In this document: in pieces, positions 25,445 to 34,945 of the stretch
Layout of the letters: each line of letters opens with the position of its first letter
Numbering within the stretch: position 1 is the stretch's first letter
Assembly (NCBI RefSeq): GCF_002797755.1
Contig: NZ_PGFI01000012.1
Coordinates: forward strand, 1-64,000
DNA length: 64,000 bases
Direction of reading: 5' to 3'
Source: Brevirhabdus pacifica
Lineage (GTDB): Bacteria; Pseudomonadota; Alphaproteobacteria; Rhodobacterales; Rhodobacteraceae
The notes under the pieces: model-generated
Databases searched by the model: none
The model's input: the letters and a program-made list of their open reading frames with translations, nothing else
Told to the model about the DNA's origin: nothing
Translations under genes and position numbers: made by a program

Positions 25445-25879
25445 CTAATGACCCATTATCATGCCTTCCAGTGCCGACTTCTCCATGGAAAGCTCGGACA
25501 GGCGGGCCTTGACCGCGTCACCGATGGTGACGATGCCGACCATCCGCCCGTCCTGCACCACCGGCAGGTGGCGGAAGCGCCTGTCGGTCATGGTCTGCAT
25601 GATCTTCTCGACGCTGTCGTTGATCTGACAGGTGACCGGGTCGGCGGTCATCATCTGGGACACGCTGTCGGACATGCACGCCGGGCCGCGGTTGCCCAGT
25701 TCGCGCACGATGTCACGTTCGGACAGCATGCCCAGCGCCGTCTCGCCATCCTCGGACACCACCACCGACCCGATGCGCCGCGCCGCCAGCAGGGCGGCGG
25801 CCTCGCTGATTGTGGCCGAGGGCGCGATCGTGATCACGGTGTTGTCGGATTTGGACGACAGGATCTGCTTGACCAGCAT
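25445..25879 (-). CDS. Two-CBS-domain protein
   Basis: 144 residues from ATG 25879, with GGAGA upstream. Two CBS repeats: first with IGSVVVSEDGETALGMLSERDIVREL, second with FRHLPVVQDGRMVGIVTIGDAV. CBS pairs bind adenine nucleotides and sense energy state. No attached catalytic domain. The gene is 56 bp after the LysR gene on the same strand; frames extending to 25939 are not needed. Confidence 0.92.
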   Translation of the reverse strand: MLVKQILSSKSDNTVITIAPSATISEAAALLAARRIGSVVVSEDGETALGMLSERDIVRELGNRGPACMSDSVSQMMTADPVTCQINDSVEKIMQTMTDRRFRHLPVVQDGRMVGIVTIGDAVKARLSELSMEKSALEGMIMGH

Positions 25880-25935
25880 GGCGGGTCTCCTTCCGGGTTT
25901 GTTGTGCCCAGCGTCGCCGCAGGTGCGACAATTTG

Positions 25936-26826
25936 TCAAGCAGGTTCAAGCTCAAGCATCTCGCGGCGCACCTCCTCGACCAACAGCTCGGCCAGTCGGT
26001 TGAGGCGGTTCACCTTGCGATCATCCTCGTGCCGGACAAGGTAGAAACTGCGGGTCAGGCTGAACTGGTCTTCCAGCAAAAGGCGCATGCGGGGCGCGTG
26101 GCGCAGGGCAAAGCCGTGCACGATGCCGATGCCCGATCCCATGCGCACCCACTGGAACTGCACCGCGACCGAATTCGAGGCGAGGTCGGGCTGGCTGATG
26201 CCCAGCCCGGACAGATAGTCGAGCTCGCGGTCGAAGATCATGTCGGGGATGTAGCCGATGATCCGGTGGTCCTTCAGATCCTCGATCGTTTCCACGGGCG
26301 GGCTGTTCTTGAGGTAGAAGGGCATCGCCGCGAGGTAGAGGTGATAATCGCAGATCTTCTGAACGGTCAGGCGGCCGCTGGCCGGCGGGCTGACGGCGAT
26401 GGCCATGTCGACCTCGCGCTTGGACAGGTTCACGACCCGCGGCAGGGCAACGATCTGGATATCCAGCTCGGGGTGGGCCTCGCCGATGCGGGCACAGACC
26501 TGGGGCAGCAGGAAATTGGCGCACCCGTCCGGCGCGCCCAGCCGGATCGTGCCGCTGAGGGCGTCCCCCGGCCCGCGCACGGCGTCATCGGCCCCGATCA
26601 GCGCCTGCTCGGCCCGGTTTGCATGTTCCAGTATGCGCTGCCCCGTCTCGGTCAGGGCATAGCCCTGGGGCGACTTGACGAACAGCGTGGCCGCCATGCC
26701 TTCCTCCAGCCGCGCGATGCGACGGCCGACGGTGGCCGGATCCATTGTCAGCTGCTTGCCGGCGCCCGACAGGCTTTCGGCCCGTGCGACGGCCAAGAAC
26801 ACCCGCATGTCATCCCAGTTCAGCAT
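25936..26826 (-). CDS. LysR-family regulator divergent from mmsA
   Basis: 296 residues from ATG 26826. Winged helix-turn-helix at the N terminus (LNWDDMRVFLAVARAESLS, then MDPATVGRRIARLEEGMAA), followed by the effector-binding domain (SGTIRLGAPDGCANFLL onward). The frame continues open far upstream through the antisense of mmsA, but the HTH fixes the start. Divergent placement suggests control of mmsA and perhaps the valine genes downstream, using sites in the 102-bp gap. Confidence 0.93.
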   Translation of the reverse strand: MLNWDDMRVFLAVARAESLSGAGKQLTMDPATVGRRIARLEEGMAATLFVKSPQGYALTETGQRILEHANRAEQALIGADDAVRGPGDALSGTIRLGAPDGCANFLLPQVCARIGEAHPELDIQIVALPRVVNLSKREVDMAIAVSPPASGRLTVQKICDYHLYLAAMPFYLKNSPPVETIEDLKDHRIIGYIPDMIFDRELDYLSGLGISQPDLASNSVAVQFQWVRMGSGIGIVHGFALRHAPRMRLLLEDQFSLTRSFYLVRHEDDRKVNRLNRLAELLVEEVRREMLELEPA

Positions 26827-26838
26827 CCCACACCCCCA

Positions 26839-26889
26839 TTTACGCAAAGCCCTTTTGGGAAAATGCGTCTGTTGCCAGCGTTTATGCAA
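26839..26889. promoter_or_regulatory. Candidate LysR sites between lysR and mmsA
   Basis: The short divergent gap carries two direct repeats TTTACGCAA (26839-26847) and TTTATGCAA (26881-26889), and an inverted pair TTGC (26872-26875)/GCAA (26886-26889). Such AT-containing half-sites in a LysR-divergent gap are reasonable operators, but this is pattern reading only. Confidence 0.4.
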
Positions 26890-26928
26890 TACTAGACTGT
26901 CACTCAACCAAGGATTGTGGAGGGTGCC

Positions 26929-28428
<1,500 letters not shown>

Positions 28429-28434
28429 CGGCCC

Positions 28435-28467
28435 GGGCCGGGCGGGGTATCGACCCCTGCCCGGCCC
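28435..28467 (+). terminator. Hairpin terminator after mmsA
   Basis: A stem of about 14 bp with one bulged T (GGGCCGGGCGGGGT paired with ACCCC-T-GCCCGGCCC) closes on the tetraloop ATCG, 7 nt after the mmsA stop. The T-run is weak, but the stability is high. Confidence 0.7.
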
Positions 28468-28618
28468 CAGCTTTCGTGAGTACGGCCCGCGACCCTGCCC
28501 CGTGACTTGCCGGGTCGCTTGACCCCCATCGGCGCTGCTCCAACTTGTGCAACAACCCGGGTGCGGCACCACGACCTTTGCCTGCGCCCGCCAGGAACAG
28601 CATGTGAGGGCATAGAGA

Positions 28619-29752
28619 ATGGCATCCAGCGAACCCGAATTTTCCATCGGCATCGAAGAGGAATATCTTCTTGTCGACCGCGACAGCCTGGCCCTGGCCG
28701 AGGCCCCCGATGCCTTGATGGAGGCCTGCCGCGAGGAGTTGCAGGACAAGGTCTCGCCCGAGTTCATGCAATGCCAGATCGAGATCGGCACAGGCGTCTG
28801 CCAGACCATCGCCGAGGCCCGCGAGGAGCTGCGCCACCTGCGGTCCTGCGTGGCGCGCAACGCCAAGCGCTTCAACCTGGCGCCGATTGCCGCTTCCTGC
28901 CACCCCTCGGCCGACTGGAAGGACCAGCACCACACCCCCAAGGAACGCTATGACCAGACCGAAAAGGACCTGGCGGCTGTGGCGCGGCGTATGCTGATCT
29001 GCGGGATGCATGTGCACGTGGGGCTGAACGACGACGAGACCCGGATCGCCCTGATGGAGCCGATGACCCAGTTCCTGCCACAACTTCTGGCGCTGTCGAC
29101 CTCGTCACCCTACTGGCAGGGGGACGACACCGGGCTGTGCTGCTACCGGCTGAGCGTCTTCGACAACATGCCCCGCACCGGCCTGCCGCCGAAATTCCAT
29201 TCCTGGGATCAGTATTGCCGCACCACCGGGGTGCTGGTCGATGTGGGCATCCTTGAGGACACGACCAAGATCTGGTGGGACCTGCGCCCCTCGGACAAGT
29301 ATCCAACGCTGGAGACGCGGATCTTCGACGTGAACCCCAGGGTCGAGCATGCGCTTTCGCTGGCGGCGGCCAACCAGGCGCTGATGCGGATGCTCTGGCG
29401 CCTGCGGGCGCGCAACCTCAAATGGCGCGAGCATGACCGCTTTCTGGTCAACGAAAACCGTTGGCGCGCCCAGCGTTACGGCGTCAACGAGGGGCTGATC
29501 GATTTCGGCCGGGGCGAGATCGTGCCCCCCGCCGAGATGGTCGAGAACCTGCTGGAGCTGTTGGAACAGGACGCCGGCGTTCTGCAATCGGGCCCCGAGC
29601 TGGAGACCCTGCGCGAGATCGTGGAGCATGGCACCAGCGCCGACCGCCAGCGCGCCGTGGCCCAGAAGGCCCGCGACGGCGGCGCCGACGAGAAGGGCGC
29701 GATGGACGCCGTTGTCCGGCACCTGATGGAGGAGTTTTCCCAGGACCTGTGA
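28619..29752 (+). CDS. YbdK-type carboxylate-amine ligase (GCS2 family)
   Basis: 377 residues. Glutamate-cysteine-ligase-2 fold: N-terminal [13 protein letters not shown], central [12 protein letters not shown], then [20 protein letters not shown] and the C-terminal segment [17 protein letters not shown]. Homologues ligate an amino acid to a carboxylate using ATP, with weak gamma-glutamylcysteine synthase activity in E. coli YbdK. The true substrate is unknown. It is inserted between mmsA and the other valine genes, with its own upstream gap of 190 bp. Confidence 0.9.
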   Translation: MASSEPEFSIGIEEEYLLVDRDSLALAEAPDALMEACREELQDKVSPEFMQCQIEIGTGVCQTIAEAREELRHLRSCVARNAKRFNLAPIAASCHPSADWKDQHHTPKERYDQTEKDLAAVARRMLICGMHVHVGLNDDETRIALMEPMTQFLPQLLALSTSSPYWQGDDTGLCCYRLSVFDNMPRTGLPPKFHSWDQYCRTTGVLVDVGILEDTTKIWWDLRPSDKYPTLETRIFDVNPRVEHALSLAAANQALMRMLWRLRARNLKWREHDRFLVNENRWRAQRYGVNEGLIDFGRGEIVPPAEMVENLLELLEQDAGVLQSGPELETLREIVEHGTSADRQRAVAQKARDGGADEKGAMDAVVRHLMEEFSQDL

Positions 29753-29778
29753 GGCGCCGCCCGCCCCTCGCGGAGACT

Positions 29779-29801
29779 GCAAAAATGCTGCAATATTTTG
29801 C
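29779..29801. promoter_or_regulatory. AT-rich inverted repeat before the acyl-CoA dehydrogenase operon
   Basis: GCAAAA (29779-29784) and TTTTGC (29796-29801) face each other across 11 bp in a locally AT-rich patch, 72-94 bp before the dehydrogenase gene. Two further small hairpins (29801-29816 and 29823-29841) follow. The site may bind a regulator of branched-chain or short-chain acyl-CoA metabolism; this is inference. Confidence 0.4.
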
Positions 29802-29872
29802 GGGCAAGCATGCCCGGGCCCCGCGGACGGAAGAGGTCCGCACCCGGGTAACGCGACAGAAAGAGGGACAGG

Positions 29873-31021
29873 ATGGATTTCGCACTCAGCGAGGAACAGA
29901 CGGCCATTTTCGACATGGCCCACGCCTTCGGGCAGGAACATATCGCCCCGCATGCCCGGGAGTGGGAGCGCGCGGGCGAGATCCCGAAGGATCTTTGGCC
30001 GAAGCTGGCCGAGCTGGGGTTCGGTGCCCTTTATGTGCGCGAGGAGGCCGGCGGCTCGGGGCTCAGCCGTACCGACGCCACCCTGGTGTTCGAGGCCCTG
30101 TCGGCCGCCTGCCCCTCGGTCGCGGCCTTCCTGTCGATCCACAACATGTGCGCCTGGATGATCGACCGTTTCGGCAGTGACGAGATGCGCGGGCGGCTGC
30201 TGCCCGGCGCCGCCGACATGAGCACGATCTACAGCTACTGTCTGACCGAACCCGGCTCGGGCTCGGACGCGGCGGCCCTGCGCAGCCGGGCCGAGCGCAC
30301 GAACGAGGGCTATGCCCTGACCGGCACCAAGGCCTTCATCTCGGGCGGCGGCTACTCGGACGCCTATATCGTCATGGCCCGCACCGGCGACGACACGCCT
30401 GCCGGCGTCTCGGCCCTGATCGTCGAGGAGGGCAGCGCCGGCCTCAGCTTCGGCGGGCTTGAGGACAAGATGGGATGGCGCAGCCAGCCCACCCGCCAGG
30501 TCCAGATGGACGCCTGTCCGGTCCCCGCGGCCAACCTGCTGGGCGAGGAAGGAGCGGGCTTCCGCTATGCCATGATGGGCCTGGACGGTGGCCGCCTCAA
30601 CATTGCCTCCTGCTCGCTGGGGGCGGCCCAGGCCGCCTTTGACGCCACCCGCGCCTACATGGCCGAGCGCCGCGCCTTCGGCAAACCCATCGACCAGTTC
30701 CAGGCCCTGCAATTCCGCCTGGCCGACATGGAGACCGAGCTTCAGGCCGCCCGCGTGTTCCTGCGCCAGGCCGCATGGAAACTGGACAGCGGCGCGCCCG
30801 ATGCCACGCGCCATTGCGCCATGGCAAAGCGCTATGTCACCGACATCGGCTGGCAGGTCGCCAATGACTGCCTTCAGCTTCACGGCGGCTATGGCTACCT
30901 GGCCGATTACGGGATCGAGAAGATCGTCCGCGACCTGCGCGTGCATCAGATCCTCGAGGGCACGAACGAGATCATGCGACTGATCATCGCCCGTGGTCTG
31001 CTGGCCGAGGATGCCGCATGA
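29873..31021 (+). CDS. Isobutyryl-CoA dehydrogenase (acyl-CoA dehydrogenase family)
   Basis: 382 residues. N-terminal MDFALSEEQTAIFDMAHAF, FAD-binding signature YCLTEPGSGSDAAAL, and the C-terminal block QILEGTNEIMRLIIARGL with the catalytic Glu. Context (3-hydroxyisobutyryl-CoA hydrolase and mmsB immediately downstream) points to isobutyryl-CoA as substrate, giving methacrylyl-CoA. Its stop overlaps the next start as ATGA. Other short branched acyl-CoAs cannot be excluded by sequence. Confidence 0.93.
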   Translation: MDFALSEEQTAIFDMAHAFGQEHIAPHAREWERAGEIPKDLWPKLAELGFGALYVREEAGGSGLSRTDATLVFEALSAACPSVAAFLSIHNMCAWMIDRFGSDEMRGRLLPGAADMSTIYSYCLTEPGSGSDAAALRSRAERTNEGYALTGTKAFISGGGYSDAYIVMARTGDDTPAGVSALIVEEGSAGLSFGGLEDKMGWRSQPTRQVQMDACPVPAANLLGEEGAGFRYAMMGLDGGRLNIASCSLGAAQAAFDATRAYMAERRAFGKPIDQFQALQFRLADMETELQAARVFLRQAAWKLDSGAPDATRHCAMAKRYVTDIGWQVANDCLQLHGGYGYLADYGIEKIVRDLRVHQILEGTNEIMRLIIARGLLAEDAA

Positions 31022-32112
31022 GCGACGACGATATCCACATCCGCCGCCAGGGCCGCATCGGGCGGATTACCCTGAACCGTCCGAAGGCGCTGAACGCGCT
31101 GAGCTATGCCATGTGCCTGGCCATCGAGGAGGCGTTGCTGGCCTGGCGCGACGACCCGGAGGTTGCCCTGGTGGTGATCGACGCCGAGGGGGATCGCGCC
31201 TTCTGCGCCGGGGGCGACATCCAGCAGATGTACGAGACCGGCCGCGCCGGGGATTACGAATACGGCCGCCGCTTCTGGCGCGACGAATACCGCCTTAACG
31301 CGCTCATCCACCACTACCCCAAGCCCTATGTCGCGCTGATGCAGGGGTTCACCATGGGCGGCGGTGTCGGCGTGTCCTGCCACGGCTCGCACCGGGTCGT
31401 GTGCACAGGCAGCCGCATCGCCATGCCCGAATGCACCATTGGGCTGGTGCCGGATGTGGGCGGCTCTCTGCTGCTGGCGCAGGCGCCGGGGCACGCTGGT
31501 ATCTACCTCGGCACCACGGGCACGCGGATGACGCCGGGCGACGCGATCTACGCGGGCTTTGCGGATTATTTCGTCCCGCGCGAGGCCTGGCCCGCCCTGA
31601 TCGAGGAGCTGGCCGCGACGGGCGATCCCGAATGCGTCGACCGCGCCGCCCAGCCCGTCCCCGAGGGCGAGGAGGCCGGCACGCTCGAGGTCCGGCAAAC
31701 CCTGATCGACGCCCATTTCGATGGCTTCGGTCTGGGGGATATCTGGCGCTCTCTCTCGGCGCCGGCGCGCACCGTGGCGGCGGGCGATCCGCGCGACGAG
31801 GAGTTTCGCGCCGAGACCCGCAAGGCGCTGTCGCGCGCCTCGCCCCTGGCCGCCGCATCGACGGTCGAGATCATTCATCGCCTCGCCGGGGTCGAGGATA
31901 TCGCCCGCGCGCTGGAGCTTGAGTACCGCTTCACCTGGCGCTCGATGGAGCAGGGCGATTTCCTGGAAGGGATCCGCGCCGCGATCATCGAGAAGGACCG
32001 TAACCCGCAGTGGCGCCATCCCGGCCCCGACAAGGTGCCGACGGTCGATGTCAGCCGCATGCTGATGCCCCTCGGGGCGGAGAAATTGAGTTTCGAAAGG
32101 GAAGCAACATGA
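31018..32112 (+). CDS. 3-Hydroxyisobutyryl-CoA hydrolase (enoyl-CoA hydratase family)
   Basis: 364 residues, the length of the hydrolase branch rather than the roughly 260-residue hydratases. Crotonase-fold motifs AFCAGGDIQQMYETG and GFTMGGGVGVSCHG form the oxyanion hole; MPECTIGLVPDVGGSLLL carries the acidic residues typical of HIBCH. It is coupled by ATGA overlap to both neighbours. A separate enoyl-CoA hydratase for the preceding methacrylyl-CoA step is not in the window. Confidence 0.92.
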   Translation: MSDDDIHIRRQGRIGRITLNRPKALNALSYAMCLAIEEALLAWRDDPEVALVVIDAEGDRAFCAGGDIQQMYETGRAGDYEYGRRFWRDEYRLNALIHHYPKPYVALMQGFTMGGGVGVSCHGSHRVVCTGSRIAMPECTIGLVPDVGGSLLLAQAPGHAGIYLGTTGTRMTPGDAIYAGFADYFVPREAWPALIEELAATGDPECVDRAAQPVPEGEEAGTLEVRQTLIDAHFDGFGLGDIWRSLSAPARTVAAGDPRDEEFRAETRKALSRASPLAAASTVEIIHRLAGVEDIARALELEYRFTWRSMEQGDFLEGIRAAIIEKDRNPQWRHPGPDKVPTVDVSRMLMPLGAEKLSFEREAT

Positions 32113-32984
32113 AGATCGGGTTCATCGGACTGGGAAACATGGGCGGGCACATGGCCCGCAACCTGGCCGCCGCCGGCCACGAGGTCACGGGTTTCGACCC
32201 GGTGGCCCCCTGCCCCGAGGGCGTGGCCACGGCCCCCGACGCCCCTGCCGCCGCGCAGAGCGCCGAGGTGGTGATTACCATGCTTCCCGACGGCGCGATC
32301 CTGTCCCGCGTCGCCGAAGAGGTGATCCCGGCGATGGAGAAGGGCGCGCTTCTGCTCGACTGTTCGACGGTCGATGTCGCCTCGGCCCGCGCGGTGGCCG
32401 AGAAGGCGCGCGCCGCCGGGCTGCTGGCGGTGGATGCCCCGGTCTCGGGCGGGACGGGTGGCGCCGACGCGGGCACGCTGACCTTCATGGCGGGCGGCAG
32501 CGACGAGGGGTTCGCCATCGCCAGGCCCCTGTTCGACATCATGGGCCAGAAGGCCGTCCATTGCGGCGAGTCGGGCGCCGGACAGGCCGCCAAGATCTGC
32601 AACAACATGATCCTGGGCATCACCATGATCGGCACCTGCGAGGCCTTCGCGCTGGCCGACAAGCTGGGGCTGGACCGGCAGAAGATGTTCGACGTGGTCT
32701 CGACCTCTTCGGGGTCGAGCTGGTCGATGAACACCTATTGTCCCGCCCCCGGCGTCGGCCCCGTCTCGCCGGCCGACAACGACTACCAGCCCGGCTTCGC
32801 GGCCGAGCTGATGCTCAAGGACCTGCGCCTCTCGCAGCAGGCCGCCGAACTGGCCGATGCCGACACCCCCCTGGGCCAGGCGGCGACCGCCCTCTATCAG
32901 CGTTTTGTCGAGGATGAGGACGGCCGCGGGCGCGATTTCTCGGCCATGCTGCCCCGGTTTGAAGAGCGGGGCCGCGACAGCTAG
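32109..32984 (+). CDS. mmsB: 3-Hydroxyisobutyrate dehydrogenase
   Basis: 291 residues. Rossmann motif GFIGLGNMGGHMARNL at the N terminus, substrate-binding DAPVSGGTGGADAGTL, and the catalytic Lys in GAGQAAKICNNM. It oxidises 3-hydroxyisobutyrate to methylmalonate semialdehyde, the substrate of MmsA. Start by ATGA overlap with the hydrolase. Last gene of the valine block. Confidence 0.96.
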   Translation: MKIGFIGLGNMGGHMARNLAAAGHEVTGFDPVAPCPEGVATAPDAPAAAQSAEVVITMLPDGAILSRVAEEVIPAMEKGALLLDCSTVDVASARAVAEKARAAGLLAVDAPVSGGTGGADAGTLTFMAGGSDEGFAIARPLFDIMGQKAVHCGESGAGQAAKICNNMILGITMIGTCEAFALADKLGLDRQKMFDVVSTSSGSSWSMNTYCPAPGVGPVSPADNDYQPGFAAELMLKDLRLSQQAAELADADTPLGQAATALYQRFVEDEDGRGRDFSAMLPRFEERGRDS

Positions 32985-33094
32985 GCCCGGGGGCCCACGA
33001 ACAGCACCATCAGGTGAACGGCAGGCGGGGCGATTGACGGGAACGGCAATCGCCCCGGCGCGTTGACGGGCAGATCCTATCAGGAGAAGCCAAA

Positions 33095-34012
33095 ATGAAA
33101 CGTCTGTTGATGTCCGCCGCCATTGCCGCGATCGCCGCCATGCCCATGGCCGGTGTCGCCACCATGGTCGAGGCCAAGTCCGACAAGGCCAAGGAACAGG
33201 GCAAGGGCAAGATCAAGATCAAGTCCAAGAGCAAGGCCCACGCCAAGGCGAAGGGAAAAGACAAGGACAAGGGTAAGGACAAGGCGAAGTACAAGCTGGA
33301 GTCCAAGTCCGACGGCATCGAGCGCAAGGTCAAGGTCGAGACCAAGGGCGATGACGTCAAGTACGAGGAAAAGATCAAGATCAAGGACGCAGGCGCGGCG
33401 ATAGGGGCCGGTGCCGGGGTTGCCGCCGGGGCTGCCGCCCTGGGTGCGAGCCTGGCCACCGGTGCCGACGCGCTGCCGGCCGATGTCGCCGCCCGCCTCA
33501 ATTGCCCGCCGGGCCTGGCCAAGCGCAACCCGCCCTGCGTGCCCCCCGGGCAGGCCAAGAAGGGTGTCACCACCGAGGAATGGACCGGCTATGACCGCGA
33601 CGAGCTACGCCGTATCCTGCGCGAGAATGACGACGTGGTCGCCGAGGTCGAGGTTGAGGTCGAGGAAGACCGCTATCTGACCGAGGCCGAGATCATCGAC
33701 ATCTTCGAGCTGGAGCCGCTTCAGGATGGCTACCACTACGCCGTGATCGACGGACAGATCGTGCGCATGGACGAGGAGGATTACCTGCTTCTGCAACAGC
33801 TGCGCACCATCGCCCAGCTTCCCGGCGTCGATGCCGACCTGGTGGTCGAACCGACGGTCTCGCTTTCGCAGGAAGAGCTGATCTCGATCTACAAGCTGCC
33901 CGAGCCGCCCGCCGACACCCATTACGCGGTTGTCGACGGCACGGTCGTCACCCTGGGCACCGAGGCCTATGACCTGCTTCAGTTGATCCGCCTGACCTCG
34001 GCGGTGCTCTGA
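33095..34012 (+). CDS. Exported Lys-rich protein with Cys/Pro motif and duplicated C-terminal module
   Basis: 305 residues from ATG 33095, with AGGAGAAG upstream. Signal peptide (MKRLLMSAAIAAIAAMPMAG region), then a very Lys-rich stretch (about residues 28-97, e.g. GKGKIKIKSKSKAHAKAKGK), a Gly/Ala hydrophobic segment (about 98-123, possibly membrane-inserting) and a motif CPPGLAKRNPPCVPPGQAKK. The C-terminal half has two copies of a short module: YHYAVIDGQIVRMDEEDYLL and THYAVVDGTVVTLGTEAYDL. The next gene shares both the Cys/Pro motif and the module. Function unknown. The change from basic N-terminal to acidic C-terminal halves is striking. Confidence 0.75.
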   Translation: MKRLLMSAAIAAIAAMPMAGVATMVEAKSDKAKEQGKGKIKIKSKSKAHAKAKGKDKDKGKDKAKYKLESKSDGIERKVKVETKGDDVKYEEKIKIKDAGAAIGAGAGVAAGAAALGASLATGADALPADVAARLNCPPGLAKRNPPCVPPGQAKKGVTTEEWTGYDRDELRRILRENDDVVAEVEVEVEEDRYLTEAEIIDIFELEPLQDGYHYAVIDGQIVRMDEEDYLLLQQLRTIAQLPGVDADLVVEPTVSLSQEELISIYKLPEPPADTHYAVVDGTVVTLGTEAYDLLQLIRLTSAVL

Positions 34013-34021
34013 CGAAACCCT

Positions 34022-34052
34022 CCGGGCGGCGCCGATCTGCGGCGCCGCCCGG
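34022..34052 (+). terminator. Hairpin after the Lys-rich protein gene
   Basis: A 12-bp perfect stem (CCGGGCGGCGCC/GGCGCCGCCCGG) with a 7-nt loop begins 10 nt after the stop. The T-rich stretch lies about 15 nt further on (TTTTCTTTTCTTTG), so it is plausible but not classical. Confidence 0.65.
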
Positions 34053-34191
34053 GCAAACGCGAAATTTTCTTTTCTTTGACCACGCCCCCTTACCCGATGA
34101 TCGGGCTAGGGGCGCCGCCCTTTCCGGAACAGCAGCGGCCCAGCCTGTGTTAGGCCGTATTGATTGCTTTATCAGAAAGGACCTTTTCACG

Positions 34192-34863
34192 ATGATCCGC
34201 CGATATTTGATCCTTGGCGTCTCGGCCGCGATGCTTTCAAGCGTGCCACCCGCCGCCTTCGCCGCCCCCGACTGCCCCCCCGGACTGGCCAAGAAATCCC
34301 CGCCCTGCGTGCCCCCCGGTCAGGCCAAGAAAATGCCGATGCCGGGCGCCACGGCGCCGCTGCCCCCCGGCGCCAAGATGCCGCCGCCGGGTGCTGCAAG
34401 AATACCCCCTCCGCCGCCCCTCAGCGGCCCTGACGCCCAGGCCCGCACCAAGGCCGCGCCGACCGCGCGACCCGCCGGCGCCATGCCGCCTCCGCCCGCG
34501 CGTCTAGCCCGCCCCCTGCCCTCCGAAGCCGAACGTGCCCGCCTGCTGGCGCGCGCCCGCGCCCAGCTTGGCGGCCGCCCGGCCTCCGATCTGGAAGATC
34601 TGCGCATCCGCATGCCCGACGGACGGCCGATGGGGCCCATGCCCCTGCGCGGCCCCGCCGAGGCCATGGCCCTCGCCCGCATCGCCCCCGGCGACCCGAT
34701 CGACCCCGCAGCCGCGCGGCTGGTCGAGGATCCGCTGTCGCTAGGCCTGATCCCGCCGGGCACCGCCAGCTGGCGCTATTACCATGTCGATAATGTCATC
34801 GTCCGCGCCGAGCCGGTCGACCTGAAGGTCCTCCAGATTATCGCGGCAGAACCCGAACGCTAA
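34192..34863 (+). CDS. Exported Pro-rich protein sharing modules with the upstream gene
   Basis: 223 residues from ATG 34192, with AAAGGA about 10 nt upstream. Signal peptide (MIRRYLILGVSAAMLSS region, cleavage near AFA-APD). Right after it comes CPPGLAKKSPPCVPPGQAKK, nearly the same as in the upstream protein, then a Pro/Ala/Met-rich linker (about 48-120) and a C-terminal segment YYHVDNVIVRAEPVDLKVLQ resembling one copy of the upstream module. Probably periplasmic or surface-exposed. No enzyme motif seen. A duplication followed by divergence would explain the pair. Confidence 0.75.
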   Translation: MIRRYLILGVSAAMLSSVPPAAFAAPDCPPGLAKKSPPCVPPGQAKKMPMPGATAPLPPGAKMPPPGAARIPPPPPLSGPDAQARTKAAPTARPAGAMPPPPARLARPLPSEAERARLLARARAQLGGRPASDLEDLRIRMPDGRPMGPMPLRGPAEAMALARIAPGDPIDPAAARLVEDPLSLGLIPPGTASWRYYHVDNVIVRAEPVDLKVLQIIAAEPER

Positions 34864-34871
34864 GGCGCGGC

Positions 34872-34912
34872 ACCCGCCTTGTGCCCGGCCGGGTGCCGGG
34901 TGCAAGGCGGGT
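34872..34912. terminator. Long hairpin between the Pro-rich gene and uvrA
   Basis: Outer arms ACCCGCCTTG and CAAGGCGGGT pair perfectly, and the inner bases extend the stem to roughly 18 bp. It sits between convergent genes, 9 nt after the first stop and 33 bp from the uvrA stop. No T-run is present. Confidence 0.7.
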
Positions 34913-34945
34913 AAGCCCCTTTGAACCTGACCCTGTCGGGTGGCC

